Counted from the stretch's first letter, positions 55,308 through 64,000 are shown. The stretch: 64,000 nucleotides of DNA from Pseudomonas sp. Leaf58 (GCF_003627215.1 NZ_CP032677.1:3229501-3293500); one strand, 5' to 3'. Notes: generated by a model from the letters alone, not told the origin. Numbers and translations are program-made.

Positions 55308-56483
55308 TTACACCGCAACCTGATGCGCCGCAGCCAGCACCCGCCCACGCCAGGCAAACAGCAGCACCATCAGCAACCCCGCCGCCGCCATCGCTGCCCC
55401 TGCCAGGGAAATCGCCGCATACCCTAGCCCGGCATTGATCACCGCCCCACCCAGCGCCGCGCCAATCGCATTGCCCAGGTTGAACGCACCAATGTTCACC
55501 GCTGACGCCAGGTTGGGCGCGTCCTTGGCCGCTTCCATCACGCGCATCTGCAGCGGTGGCACCAAGGCAAAGCTGGCAGCGCCCCAGACCAGAATGGCCA
55601 GCGCAGTCGGCAGCGGCCAATCCATTACCAGCGGGAACACCAGCAATACGGCAATCAACAACGCCAACGACACGATCAGTGTGCGGTCGATCGAACGGTC
55701 CGCGGCCTTGCCACCCCACACGTTGCCCAAGGTCAGGCCGACCCCGAACAGCACCAGCATGGCCGTGACGAAGGTGGTGGACGCAGCCGCCTCGCTCTGT
55801 AGGATCGGCGCGATGTAAGTGAACACGGTGAACATCGCACTGGAACCCACCACGGTCAGCAGTAACGCCGCCAGCACCGGCCAACGGCCCAGCACGCGAA
55901 TCTCGGCCAGGGCTCCGTCACCCTTGGGCGAAGGCACATTGGGCAATGCGTACCAGAGCGTGGTCATCGCCACCAGGCCAAGCCCGGCGATGCCCCAGAA
56001 GGCCGTGCGCCACCCCAGCATTTCACCCAACCAAGTCGCCAGCGGCACCCCGCCAATGGTGGCCAGGGTCAACCCCATGAACATGGCGGCCACCGCCCCG
56101 GCACGCTTCTCGGGCGGTACCACGCTGGCCGCAACGATCGAGCCGATGCCAAAGAAGGCGCCGTGGTTAAGCGAGGTGACCACGCGGGCGACCAGCAGGC
56201 TGGCGTAGTCGCTGGCCAAAGCCGACATCAGGTTGCCCAGGGTGAAAATGGCCATCAGCCCGATCAACAGGTAACGCCGCGGGATCTTCACCGTGGCCAG
56301 GGTCATCAGCGGCGCGCCGATCAGCACGCCAATCGCATAGGCACTGACCAGCAGCCCCGCTGCCGGAATGGAAACGCCAAGGTCGGTGGCGATATTGGGC
56401 AACATGCCCATGGGGGCGAACTCGGTGACCCCGATGCCAAAGGCACCGATAGCGAGTGCGACAAGCGGTGGATTGATACGCAT
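55308..56483 (-). CDS. MFS drug/sugar efflux transporter (AraJ/DHA1-like)
   Basis: A 391-residue, 12-helix transporter: LVALAIGAFGIGVTEFAPMGMLPNIATDLGVSIPAAGLLVSAYAIGVLIGAPLMTLA is the DHA1/AraJ signature, with LVARVVTSLNHGAFFGIGSIVAA after it. It is an exporter by family; substrate unknown. It is divergent from the LysR gene at 56579, likely its regulator. Confidence 0.88.
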   Translation of the reverse strand: MRINPPLVALAIGAFGIGVTEFAPMGMLPNIATDLGVSIPAAGLLVSAYAIGVLIGAPLMTLATVKIPRRYLLIGLMAIFTLGNLMSALASDYASLLVARVVTSLNHGAFFGIGSIVAASVVPPEKRAGAVAAMFMGLTLATIGGVPLATWLGEMLGWRTAFWGIAGLGLVAMTTLWYALPNVPSPKGDGALAEIRVLGRWPVLAALLLTVVGSSAMFTVFTYIAPILQSEAAASTTFVTAMLVLFGVGLTLGNVWGGKAADRSIDRTLIVSLALLIAVLLVFPLVMDWPLPTALAILVWGAASFALVPPLQMRVMEAAKDAPNLASAVNIGAFNLGNAIGAALGGAVINAGLGYAAISLAGAAMAAAGLLMVLLFAWRGRVLAAAHQVAV

Positions 56484-56578
56484 GGCATAGCTCCTTATCT
56501 ATGCCGTGAATGCTACGATCCCTACAAACTTCGCACTAGACTGCATTTTTGCGAACCACCTTTGCTTACGGGGCACAA

Positions 56579-57487
56579 ATGGACTGCAGCGGAAGATCCG
56601 GCGAGATGGCGGTATTTGCCCAGGTAGCACAAGAGGGCAGCCTGTCTGCCGCCGCCCGGGCACTGGGCCTGACGCCTTCGGCGGTTAGCCGCATCCTCGC
56701 CCGCACCGAACAGCGCCTGGGTACCCGCTTGCTACTGCGCACGACGCGGGCAATCACCCTCACCCCCGAAGGTGAAGCGTACCTACGCGGTGCGCGGCGG
56801 GTGCTGGCCGACATGCTCGAAGTGGAAGAGGCCATCACCGACCAGGGCGTGCCACGTGGGCGCTTGCGGGTCAGCGCTGCGCTGGGCCATGGCCGGCTGA
56901 CCGTGGTGCCGTTGCTGGCCGCGTTCAGCGCGCGCTACCCGCAGGTGCTGGTCGACCTTACCCTCAGTGACGAAGTGGCCGACATTCTCGGCGGCCAAGC
57001 CGACGTGGCGCTGCGCTTTGGCCGCCTGCCGGACAGCTCGTTGAGCGCCCGCGCCATTGGCGAAACCGGCCAGGTGGTAGTTGCCTCGCCAGAGTACCTG
57101 CAACGCTGCGGTACCCCACTTGAGCCTGAAGACTTGGCGCGGCACAACTGCCTGCGCTTCAACTTCCGCCGCGCCGCGCCGGACTGGCCGTTCTGCCGCG
57201 ACGGGCAGGCGTTTGCCTTGAAGGTGGCGGGCAATATCGAATGCAGCAGCGGCGAAGCCTTGGCACAGTTGGCCAGGCTCGGCGCCGGCGTGGCGCGCAT
57301 CGGCACCTTCACAGTGGCCGATGACTTGGCCACTGGGCGGCTGCTGCCGTTGCTTGAGGCTTACAACCCCGGCGACCGCGAGCCGATCCATGCCGTGTTC
57401 GTCGGTGGCCCGGCAATGCCGGCGCGGGTGCGGGTGTTCGTGGATTTTCTCGTGGAGCAGCTATCAGGTCTGCCTACCCCCGTGTAG
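56579..57487 (+). CDS. LysR-family regulator (divergent from MFS exporter)
   Basis: A 302-residue regulator with HTH MAVFAQVAQEGSLSAAARALGLTPSAVSRILARTEQRLGTRLLLRTTRAITLTPEGEAYL, typical of the AaeR/DmlR-like subgroup. The substrate-binding domain has DVALRFGRLPDSSLSARAIGE. ATG at 56579 is preferred to a TTG at 56549, though the RBS is weak. Target is probably the MFS gene. Confidence 0.88.
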   Translation: MDCSGRSGEMAVFAQVAQEGSLSAAARALGLTPSAVSRILARTEQRLGTRLLLRTTRAITLTPEGEAYLRGARRVLADMLEVEEAITDQGVPRGRLRVSAALGHGRLTVVPLLAAFSARYPQVLVDLTLSDEVADILGGQADVALRFGRLPDSSLSARAIGETGQVVVASPEYLQRCGTPLEPEDLARHNCLRFNFRRAAPDWPFCRDGQAFALKVAGNIECSSGEALAQLARLGAGVARIGTFTVADDLATGRLLPLLEAYNPGDREPIHAVFVGGPAMPARVRVFVDFLVEQLSGLPTPV

Positions 57488-57555
57488 GGGCGCAGCACGC
57501 GGTAATCAAACAGTACAATGCTGCACGTTCACATTAGTCATGCAAAGGATCGCCC

Positions 57556-58047
57556 ATGCTTTACGTCGTCATGCTCGGCGGCCGCCACCCCGGCGCCAAA
57601 ATTGAAGTCCACGATGTGGTGTTCGCCCAGGCCGACACCTTTGAACAGGCCTACCCGCAGCTGCGCCAGGCCTGGTTCGGCAGCCCGCAAGGTTTGCACA
57701 TCGATTCGTGGCTGGAGGTTCACGGTGTGGACGGCCAGCGCATCGAATTGCGCCCCGACGCCCCTGCCCGGGGTGCCCTGCGCCTGTACTTCATCAACCT
57801 CGGCGGCTACGAGCGCGGGGTGTTCGGCGAGGCGCACCGCTACCTGCTGGTTGCTGCCCACAACAAGGCCGAGGCCAAGGCCCTGGGCAAGCAACGCCTG
57901 CAGGCGGACTGGCTGAAGCCGCATACCGACGCCTTGCTCGATGTCGACGACTGCCTGGCGATCGACCAGGTGGCCGGGCAGTTCGTGCACCTGGTCGAGG
58001 GGTCATATCAACCGGTGGTGGTGCGCAGCGACTACATCCTGATCTGA
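57556..58047 (+). CDS. DUF1543-family protein
   Basis: A 163-residue protein composed of two DUF1543-like halves: LYVVMLGGRHPGAKIEVHDVVFAQADTFEQAYPQLRQAWFG and LYFINLGGYERGVFGEAHRYLLVAAHNKAEAKALGKQRL. The LGG...H(D/R)V/YL(L/V)VA pattern repeats. Function unknown, cytoplasmic. It lies between the LysR gene and the hydroxyacid dehydrogenase on the same strand. Confidence 0.85.
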   Translation: MLYVVMLGGRHPGAKIEVHDVVFAQADTFEQAYPQLRQAWFGSPQGLHIDSWLEVHGVDGQRIELRPDAPARGALRLYFINLGGYERGVFGEAHRYLLVAAHNKAEAKALGKQRLQADWLKPHTDALLDVDDCLAIDQVAGQFVHLVEGSYQPVVVRSDYILI

Positions 58048-58108
58048 CACGGTGGCCCCCCCTTGGGTTATCTTCAGCCTATCACCGTACCGCCAGGGCC
58101 AGGCCACC

Positions 58109-59086
58109 ATGCGCATTGTCATTCCCGACGACTACCAGGACGTGATCCGCACACTCGATTGTTACCGCCGGCTGCGCGGGCACGATGTCAGCGTTTTTCA
58201 TGAACGAGAACCTGCCACGCTGGGGCAACTGGCGGCACGCTTCGCCGCTGCCGACGCACTGGTGCTTACCCGCGAACGTACACGCATCGATGCCGCCCTG
58301 CTCGAACGCCTGCCGAAGCTGAAGCTGATCAGCCAAACCGGCAAAGTCTCCAGCCACCTCGACTTGGCCGCCTGCACCGCGCGCGGCATCGTGGTGACCG
58401 AGGGGCGAGGCTCGCCGGTAGCTCCCGCCGAATTGGCCTGGGCGCTGATGTTGAATGCCCGCCGGCAACTGGTGCCGGCCATCGATGCCTGCCGCCAAGG
58501 CCAATGGCAGGTCAACCTGGGCCAGGCACTGGCCGGCCAACTGCTGGGCATTTGGGGCTATGGCAAGATTGGCCAGCGGCTGGCGCGCTATGCGCAAGCC
58601 TTCGACATGCCGGTGCTGGTATGGGGCAGCGACAGCAGCCGGGCCGCAGCTGAGGCCGATGGCCACCGCGCCGCGGTTTCGCGTGAAGCGTTCTTTGCCG
58701 AGGCGGATATCGTTAGCCTGAATTTGCGCCTATCTGAACAAACCCGCCACCGGGTTACCTTTGACGACCTGTCGAGAATGAAGCCCGACGCCCTGCTGGT
58801 GAATGTCAGCCGCGCCGAGCTAATTGCCCCAGGGGCGCTGCTGAAGGCGCTGGATGCGGGCCGCCCAGGTTATGCGGCGGTGGACGTGTATGACAATGAA
58901 CCCGTGCTGGACCCGGGCCATCCACTGCTGCGGCATCCTCGCGTGCTGTGCACGCCGCATTTGGGGTATGTGGAGAAGAACGGGTATGAGCTGTACTTTG
59001 GCGATGCCTTCGACAATGCGCTGGCATTTTTCGAGGGCCGGCCAAAAAACGTTGCCAACCCAGAGGCACTGGCCGTTCGGCGTTGA
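58109..59086 (+). CDS. D-2-hydroxyacid dehydrogenase-family protein
   Basis: A 325-residue NAD-dependent dehydrogenase. The Rossmann motif GIWGYGKIGQRLARYAQAF, the conserved arginine in LLVNVSRAELI, and the active-site EP...H pair in VYDNEPV and TPHLGYVEKNG are visible. It resembles the phosphoglycerate dehydrogenase-related group. The ATG at 58109 begins the family N-terminus MRIVIPDDYQD. Substrate unknown. Confidence 0.87.
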   Translation: MRIVIPDDYQDVIRTLDCYRRLRGHDVSVFHEREPATLGQLAARFAAADALVLTRERTRIDAALLERLPKLKLISQTGKVSSHLDLAACTARGIVVTEGRGSPVAPAELAWALMLNARRQLVPAIDACRQGQWQVNLGQALAGQLLGIWGYGKIGQRLARYAQAFDMPVLVWGSDSSRAAAEADGHRAAVSREAFFAEADIVSLNLRLSEQTRHRVTFDDLSRMKPDALLVNVSRAELIAPGALLKALDAGRPGYAAVDVYDNEPVLDPGHPLLRHPRVLCTPHLGYVEKNGYELYFGDAFDNALAFFEGRPKNVANPEALAVRR

Positions 59087-59197
59087 TTCACCACGGCACT
59101 CAGAACCAGACGCCTGTGCTGCAGTGCCCCCCCCTGCATTCGCCGGCAAACCCGCTCTCATAGAACTGCACATAACTCATTGATTCAGCAGGGACCC

Positions 59198-59283
59198 TGT
59201 GGAAGCGGGCGTGCCCGCGAACACCGGCGTAGCCGGTGCTAGGCACCGCGTTGGATTGTTCGCGGGCACGCCCGCTCCCACAG
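59198..59283. repeat. REP-like inverted pair in a convergent gap
   Basis: Arms 59198-59224 and 59257-59283 (core GCGGGCGTGCCCGCGAACA and its complement) differ at one base and enclose a second hairpin CACCGGC-GTA-GCCGGTG (59222-59238). This is the two-headed REP layout of pseudomonads. It lies between the 3' ends of the dehydrogenase and WYL regulator genes. Confidence 0.75.
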
Positions 59284-59340
59284 GGTACGCGAACCGCTTG
59301 CGAAATCGGTTCTCTGCGCGACAGCGAAGCCCAAGGCGCC

Positions 59341-60219
59341 TCAATCCAGGCTCAGCCAAGGCCTCAGCTCGGCCCGGTTCGCCAGCACCAGTTGCTGCGC
59401 CTCTGGCCGCGGATCATGTACGTTGGCATGCACCCCAAAGCGCTTCACTACATACTTCACCAACGCCTGTGAACTCCCCACCACCAACTGCCCATCGGTC
59501 ATGCCGAAGTCCACCTCGATGATCGCCCGCTGCGCCGGGGTCAGGCGCTCATCGGGCTTGAAGACCACGTCGACCGGGGTGTTCCACTCCAGGTCCTGAT
59601 CGATACCGTTGCCGGTCTCCCCATCATGCAGCTCCGGCACACCACGTAAACGGCTGAGCACGAAGTCCCGGTAGGTGCGGTTCTTCTCGCAATACGCCCG
59701 CACATGCCAGCGCATGCCGGTGTACACCAACGTGTGCGGGGCGATGGTGCGCCCTTCCAGCTCGGGGCTGTTGAATGACACGTACTCGATGTCCAGACGC
59801 CGCTTTTCGCGGCAGGCCTTGAGCAACGGCCGCAAGATCTCGGGTTTTATCGAGCGGTCCGGCACTTTCAGTACTTCGGTATGGGCATACGCCAGGGCCA
59901 GGCCTTCAATATGCGGGGCGCGTTCGTTGTTCTGGTTGAGCAGGTCGAGGTAGGCACTGGCGCTGTCGTCGATGAACAGCGGCTTGAACTGCCGAGTGGG
60001 CACGTAGCCCTTGATCTGCTTGTCGTACACCAGGTTTTTCGAGGCGTAGTCGTTGATGTAGGTGTTGATGTCCTTGGATGCCTGCTGACGACTGATACCG
60101 AAGCTTTGGATCAGGTGGTTGGTGGTCAGCCGGCCTTCCCACCAAACCACCGTCTCGATCAACCGGTAGCGCAGGGCCAGGTCCCAGCGGGTTTGTTCCA
60201 TGCGTTGTGTTCGTTTCAT
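59341..60219 (-). CDS. WYL-domain regulator of the CapW/BrxR-like type
   Basis: A 292-residue regulator. The N-terminal winged helix RWDLALRYRLIETVVWWEGRLTTNHLIQSFGISRQQASKDINTYIND matches the architecture of CapW/BrxR proteins. A central WYL domain follows (KACREKRRLDIEYVSFNSPELEGRTIAPHTLVYTGMRWHVRAYCEKNRTYRDFVLSRLRG) and then a WCX-like tail (EVDFGMTDGQLVVGSSQALVKYVVKRFGVHANVHDP). Relatives repress phage-defence systems, but no defence genes lie next to it here; many pseudomonads have such a regulator without them. ATG at 60219 is chosen; the frame is open to 60432. Confidence 0.8.
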   Translation of the reverse strand: MKRTQRMEQTRWDLALRYRLIETVVWWEGRLTTNHLIQSFGISRQQASKDINTYINDYASKNLVYDKQIKGYVPTRQFKPLFIDDSASAYLDLLNQNNERAPHIEGLALAYAHTEVLKVPDRSIKPEILRPLLKACREKRRLDIEYVSFNSPELEGRTIAPHTLVYTGMRWHVRAYCEKNRTYRDFVLSRLRGVPELHDGETGNGIDQDLEWNTPVDVVFKPDERLTPAQRAIIEVDFGMTDGQLVVGSSQALVKYVVKRFGVHANVHDPRPEAQQLVLANRAELRPWLSLD

Positions 60220-60495
60220 GGCGGTTCCTGAAGGGGCTGTGCTGCCTACCCCGGTAAATGACGTGTCACCAAATCGTACGTGTCTAGTCAGACGCAAAGC
60301 AAGACAGGCACGGTATGTAAACCAATCAGGCATATGTATCACGCCAAAACGCCTGCACGCCGTTGTTCGTGCATTCGGGGCCCGGCGAACCTGCACCATT
60401 CCTTTACCTGTACAAGTCTCCAATATCGACATGTAGTAGAAGACGACATATCGTTTCGCTTACCGGCAATCAGCCACTACTCAAGGAAGCGTCAC
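60220..60495. promoter_or_regulatory. Divergent region between the WYL regulator and a small membrane protein
   Basis: This 276-base gap has no gene. GTCTAGTCAGAC near 60278-60290 is a short dyad that could be an autoregulatory site, but support is weak. No promoter boxes are convincing. Confidence 0.3.
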
Positions 60496-60741
60496 ATGGA
60501 AGCCATCGAAATCTCCCTGCTGGTCATCTGCGGCTTCACCCTGCTACTGGTGTGCCTGCTACACGCCCGCCAGGGCGAGATATGGGCCTTGCTGCAAGGC
60601 GACCGCGAACGAGAGCGCAGCGCCCGCATTCACCAGCAGGAAAACCGCGAGCTGCACTCTGCCCTGCGCGCCGAACGCGAGCATGTAAGCCAATTGCAGC
60701 GCCAGGTTCAGGTGTTGCTCGGGCTGGTCCCGGAGGCCTGA
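60496..60741 (+). CDS. Small membrane-anchored coiled-coil protein
   Basis: An 81-residue protein with one N-terminal membrane helix (ISLLVICGFTLLLVCLLHA) followed by a charged coiled coil (GDRERERSARIHQQENRELHSALRAEREHVSQLQRQVQVLL). Function unknown. AAGGAAGCG precedes the ATG. The next gene follows after 59 bases on the same strand. Confidence 0.65.
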   Translation: MEAIEISLLVICGFTLLLVCLLHARQGEIWALLQGDRERERSARIHQQENRELHSALRAEREHVSQLQRQVQVLLGLVPEA

Positions 60742-60800
60742 GGGCTTTCGTCACGGCACGCGGGTACACTTGCCTGCAGCACACGCTCAGGAGTTGTTTC

Positions 60801-61820
60801 ATGCCCTACCCCATCGAACAGAAACTGGTCATCGGCGTTGCTTCGAGTGCGCTGTTCGACCTCACCGTCTCGGACGACATCTACAAGACCCAAGGCGTCG
60901 AGGCTTACCGCCAGCACCAGCAACAAAAACTTGATGAACCGCTCCCCAAGGGCGTGGCGTTCCCGTTCATTCGCCGCTTCCTGAGCATCAACCAGGCCTT
61001 CCCCGACCAGTTGCCGGTGGAGGTGGTGCTGTTGTCGCGCAACTCACCGGAAACCGGCTTGCGGGTGTTTCGTTCGATCAACCACTACCAGCTGGACATC
61101 ACCCGCGCCGCATTCATGTCGGGCCGCTCGCCCTACGAGTACATCCCGGCGTTCAATGCCTCGCTGTTCCTCAGCGCCAATGAAGAGGATGTACAGAAGG
61201 CCATCGATGCCAACTACCCGGCCGGGCGGGTGCTGCCGACGCGCATCTACGATGACGAGATCGACACCGAACTGCGGGTAGCCTTCGACTTTGACGGGGT
61301 GATTGCCGATGACGAGGCAGAGCGCGTGTACAAGCGCGACGACAATCTGGACGAGTTTCAGGAGCATGAGCGGGTGCGCAAGGGCATCCCGCATTCACCG
61401 GGGCCGTTGGCGGACCTGTACCGCAAGCTTTCGCTGATACGCATGCTGGAGGACCGCAAGTTGGCCGAGGACCCGGGGTACAAGCGCATTTTGCGGATTG
61501 CGATCGTGACGGCGCGCAATGCCCCTTCGCATGAGCGGGTGGTGACGACGTTGAAGGACTGGGGCGTGTCGCCGGATGAGTGCTTCTTTTTGGGCGGGAT
61601 GGAAAAACCCAGAGTGCTGTCGATCTTGAAGCCGCATGTGTTCTTCGATGACCAGCGCAGCCATTTGCAATCGCCGGCGGGGGATTTGCCGATGGTGCAT
61701 GTGCCGTTTGGGGTGGCAAATGGGGGGCGCTCACTGGCAACTTCCCCGCTTGACGGGCCAAGCCAGGCGCAAGAGCCACTACAGGAGCGGACTCACCCGC
61801 GAACAGCTGCCCAACCTTAA
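60801..61820 (+). CDS. Cytosolic 5'-nucleotidase (NT5C1-like)
   Basis: A 339-residue HAD-like hydrolase of the bacterial/eukaryotic 5'-nucleotidase I family: PIEQKLVIGVASSALFDLTVSDDIYKTQGVEAYRQHQ, VEVVLLSRNSPETGLRVFRSINHYQLDITRAAFMSG and FDFDGVIADDEAERVYK (the DxDxV nucleophile motif), then TARNAPSHERVVTTLKDWGV and VFFDDQRSHL. It should dephosphorylate nucleoside monophosphates. The C-terminal 27 residues or so (after GVANGGR) look unlike the family and are encoded by sequence resembling a decayed REP element. Confidence 0.87.
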   Translation: MPYPIEQKLVIGVASSALFDLTVSDDIYKTQGVEAYRQHQQQKLDEPLPKGVAFPFIRRFLSINQAFPDQLPVEVVLLSRNSPETGLRVFRSINHYQLDITRAAFMSGRSPYEYIPAFNASLFLSANEEDVQKAIDANYPAGRVLPTRIYDDEIDTELRVAFDFDGVIADDEAERVYKRDDNLDEFQEHERVRKGIPHSPGPLADLYRKLSLIRMLEDRKLAEDPGYKRILRIAIVTARNAPSHERVVTTLKDWGVSPDECFFLGGMEKPRVLSILKPHVFFDDQRSHLQSPAGDLPMVHVPFGVANGGRSLATSPLDGPSQAQEPLQERTHPRTAAQP

Positions 61821-62051
61821 AATGCAATTATTAGATTTCAATGCACACATATAATTCATTTTTATAATATTAGCTTAGATTAAACAAGTATTTCAAAAGC
61901 GTTTTTCATAGAGATATGTTCTCACCAGACCGACCCCTGACTGGCGGAGGCAAAGGAACCTAATACCTCCTTCAGCCTCGGGTCAGCTACCCGGCTCCGG
62001 TATCCAGGTATCCGAAAACCCATTCGTTGCTGGTTATCTGGAAGCTGTAAC
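61821..62051 (+). promoter_or_regulatory. Leader region of the TonB-dependent receptor gene
   Basis: An AT-rich stretch (61825-61915) contains TATAAT at 61863-61868, a possible -10 box. It is followed by a GC-rich leader with possible stem-loops (GGAGG 61946-61950 with CCTCC 61966-61970; GGGT 61980-61983 with ACCC 61989-61992) and a direct repeat GGTATCC (61999-62005 and 62007-62013). No known riboswitch class could be assigned. Confidence 0.35.
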
Positions 62052-64000
62052 ATGAAGCCCTACCCTGTTCGCAATCACCTGTCCGCCGCCATTGCGCTTG
62101 CCGTGTTCGCCCCCGCCAGCTTGGCAGAGCCTGCCGGGGCTACGGGTGACAAGCTGCCAACCGTCACCGTCACGGCCGAACACCGTGAAGAAAACCTGCA
62201 GAAAACCCCGCTGGCGATCAGCGCTTTCGACGAGCGCACCCTGCAGGATGCCCAGATCAACAACATCCGCGATCTGTCCGGGCGGGTGCCCAACTTAACC
62301 CTGAACCGCCAGTCGATTTCCTACAGCGCGCAAACCTATGGCATCCGCGGCATCGGCGAAACCGACCCGATTCAGGAAGCTGCAGTCGCGGTGTACGCCG
62401 ACGACCTGTACATCCCGCGGGCGATTTCCTCGATGCTGGACTTCAACGATGTCGAGCGCGTCGAAGTGCTGCGGGGCCCGCAAGGCACCCTGTACGGGCG
62501 TAACAGTGCAGCAGGCGCGATACGAGTGATCACCCGCGACCCAACGCAGCAGACCCGTGCTTTTGTCGAGCTGGGTGCCGGCAATTACGACGCCCAGAAC
62601 GGCCGCCTGCTGGTCAGTGGGCCGTTAGTGGACGACACCTTGTTCGGCAGTTTTTCGGCGATCCGCCTGACCCGCGACGGCAGCGTGTACAACCGCACGC
62701 GCCACAAGGACGTGAACAACATCGACCTGCAGTCGTACCGCGGCAAGCTGCGCCTGGCGCCCGTGGATTCGCCGTGGGACGTGCAACTGACCCTGGCGGG
62801 CACCTTCGACCGCGGGGATACCACCAGCTATACCCCATTCGACCCAGCCAATGGCCATTTCGACAAGTTCAAGACCTACAGCAGCCTCGACCCCAAGAAC
62901 AAACTGGACCAGGGCAGCGCGGTGCTGCGGGCGATCTACAACATCGACGACCACTTGAACTTCAAGTCGGTCACGGCGTGGTCGGAATTCGACCAACCGG
63001 TGGACTACGACAACTCCGGGCAGGCCAACAGCGGCACGGCTTCACCGATCCAGAACAACCTGATCACCTACAAGCAGCGTTACGCCACCCAGGAATTCCA
63101 GCTCAACGGCGACTACGAGCGGTTCAGCTATACGCTGGGCGCGTACCTGTACAAGGAACGCTTCCGTGCCGAGCGCGACAGCCTGACGTTCTCGGTCGCA
63201 CAAAACCGGGTCAATGCCAGCGGCCAGTACAGCACCACCGATACCGAAAGCTATGCACTGTACGGCCAGAGCAATTACAAGCTCACCCCTCGCCTGTCGC
63301 TGACTACAGGCCTGCGCTACACCCACGAGCACAAGCGCTTCGACTACACCAACTACGCCATCACCACCGACCGGGCGATTACCGGCACCAACTTCGCTGC
63401 ACAAACCAGCGATTCCTGGGCATCGCTCAGCCCCAAGATCGGCCTGGAGTACGCCTGGAGCGACAACCTGGTGCAGTACGGCTACGTGGCCCGTGGCTTC
63501 AAGGCCGGCGGTTTCGACAACCGCGCCCCCACCCGCGCCGCCGCCGAGCAAGGCTTTGAACCAGAGAACGTCACTACCTACGAGATGGGCTTCAAGGGCG
63601 ACTTTGCCGGCGGCCGCCTGCGCAGCAACATCGCGTTGTTCTACAACGACTACGAAGACCTGCAGACCAACGCCTGGGACCCGGCCATCAGCGCCAACCT
63701 GCGCACCAACGTCGGCAGCGCCCACACCTATGGCGTGGAACTGGAGAACACCGTGCTGCTGGCACGCGACCTGCGCCTGACTGCCAACCTGGGCTATCTG
63801 AAAAGCCAGTACGACGACTTCCAGAACGCCAGCGGGCCAGGGGTCAGCGCCGATGGCAAGCGGATGATCTTCGCGCCGGAATGGAACGCCAGCCTGGGCC
63901 TCAACTGGACAGTACCGGCCAACCTCCCGGGCGAGCTGACGGCCAACACCGACTACCAGTACCAGACCCGCTCCTACGCCAACCCGCTGAACGCCGATAT
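62052..64000 (+). CDS. TonB-dependent outer-membrane receptor (5' part)
   Basis: About 650 residues are visible; the frame runs open to the window end. A signal peptide (MKPYPVRNHLSAAIALAVFAPASLA) is followed by a TonB-box-like segment LPTVTVTAEHREENLQKTPLAIS, the plug domain (IRDLSGRVPNLTLN, IRGIGETDPIQEAAVAVYADDLYIPRA, VERVEVLRGPQGTLYGRNSAAGAIRVITRDP) and many barrel strands. The REENLQKTPLAIS form is common in receptors of the Pfeiffer-type group used for aromatic, terpenoid or plant-derived compounds rather than siderophores, but the ligand cannot be told. No Fur box was convincing. Confidence 0.9.
   Translation, partial: MKPYPVRNHLSAAIALAVFAPASLAEPAGATGDKLPTVTVTAEHREENLQKTPLAISAFDERTLQDAQINNIRDLSGRVPNLTLNRQSISYSAQTYGIRGIGETDPIQEAAVAVYADDLYIPRAISSMLDFNDVERVEVLRGPQGTLYGRNSAAGAIRVITRDPTQQTRAFVELGAGNYDAQNGRLLVSGPLVDDTLFGSFSAIRLTRDGSVYNRTRHKDVNNIDLQSYRGKLRLAPVDSPWDVQLTLAGTFDRGDTTSYTPFDPANGHFDKFKTYSSLDPKNKLDQGSAVLRAIYNIDDHLNFKSVTAWSEFDQPVDYDNSGQANSGTASPIQNNLITYKQRYATQEFQLNGDYERFSYTLGAYLYKERFRAERDSLTFSVAQNRVNASGQYSTTDTESYALYGQSNYKLTPRLSLTTGLRYTHEHKRFDYTNYAITTDRAITGTNFAAQTSDSWASLSPKIGLEYAWSDNLVQYGYVARGFKAGGFDNRAPTRAAAEQGFEPENVTTYEMGFKGDFAGGRLRSNIALFYNDYEDLQTNAWDPAISANLRTNVGSAHTYGVELENTVLLARDLRLTANLGYLKSQYDDFQNASGPGVSADGKRMIFAPEWNASLGLNWTVPANLPGELTANTDYQYQTRSYANPLNAD

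Noticed and set aside
59341..61820. A phage-defence island marked by the CapW/BrxR-like regulator
   Set aside because: No effector, nuclease, cyclase or BREX gene is adjacent within the window; only the regulator is suggestive.
61940..62051. Cobalamin or thiamine riboswitch ahead of the TonB-dependent receptor
   Set aside because: The conserved boxes of neither class could be found.

Overview
The window is chromosomal DNA of a fluorescent pseudomonad, most likely of the Pseudomonas putida group. The reasons are high-GC codon use, short repeats of REP type in the gaps, and a gene order (large secreted peroxidase with type I exporter, GGDEF protein, ChrA, methyltransferase, QuiC, MFS transporter, aromatic amino acid decarboxylase, LysR, YebC-like protein, GABA permease) that I recall from P. 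putida chromosomes. Gene identities rest on reading protein motifs; no database was searched.

Positions 1-9.2 kb: the 3' end of a pirin-like gene, then a complete multicomponent phenol hydroxylase operon on the minus strand (dmpK-L-M-N-O-P type, followed by an outer-membrane meta-pathway-type protein). It diverges from its sigma-54 activator gene dmpR, which is followed by catechol 1,2-dioxygenase (catA). Both the operon and catA have a near-perfect sigma-54 promoter, an IHF-like site and a pair of DmpR-type operators 31 bp apart. Phenol oxidation thus appears wired directly to ortho cleavage of catechol; no meta-cleavage genes are present.

Positions 9.2-12.0 kb: an isochorismatase-like hydrolase, a base-composition-deviant two-gene ABC exporter and a small chorismate mutase. 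Positions 12.0-28.7 kb: a 3589-residue RTX protein with two animal-type haem peroxidase domains, diverging from a three-gene type I secretion system, then a PAS-GGDEF protein.

Positions 28.7-46.3 kb: chromate transporter, methyltransferase, quiC (3-dehydroshikimate dehydratase) divergent from an MHS-family transporter with a PcaR-like box between them, an aromatic amino acid decarboxylase with a LysR gene, a YebC-like regulator, an FAD oxidoreductase/OPA-type transporter/LysR module, a DUF2784 membrane protein, tam, and gabP divergent from a MocR-type regulator.

Positions 46.3-64.0 kb: mostly single metabolic and regulatory genes (aldo-keto reductase, LysR regulators, SDR, SRPBCC protein, quinone-oxidoreductase-like MDR, a WYL-type regulator lacking its WYL domain, exported cyclase, GST, MFS exporter, DUF1543, D-2-hydroxyacid dehydrogenase, a CapW/BrxR-like WYL regulator, 5'-nucleotidase), and a TonB-dependent receptor cut by the window end.

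Two patterns run through the window. A-rich AANAANAA motifs, the Hfq/Crc catabolite-repression signature, lie in the leaders of catabolic genes. A hairpin-plus-conserved-tail repeat occupies four convergent gene gaps.
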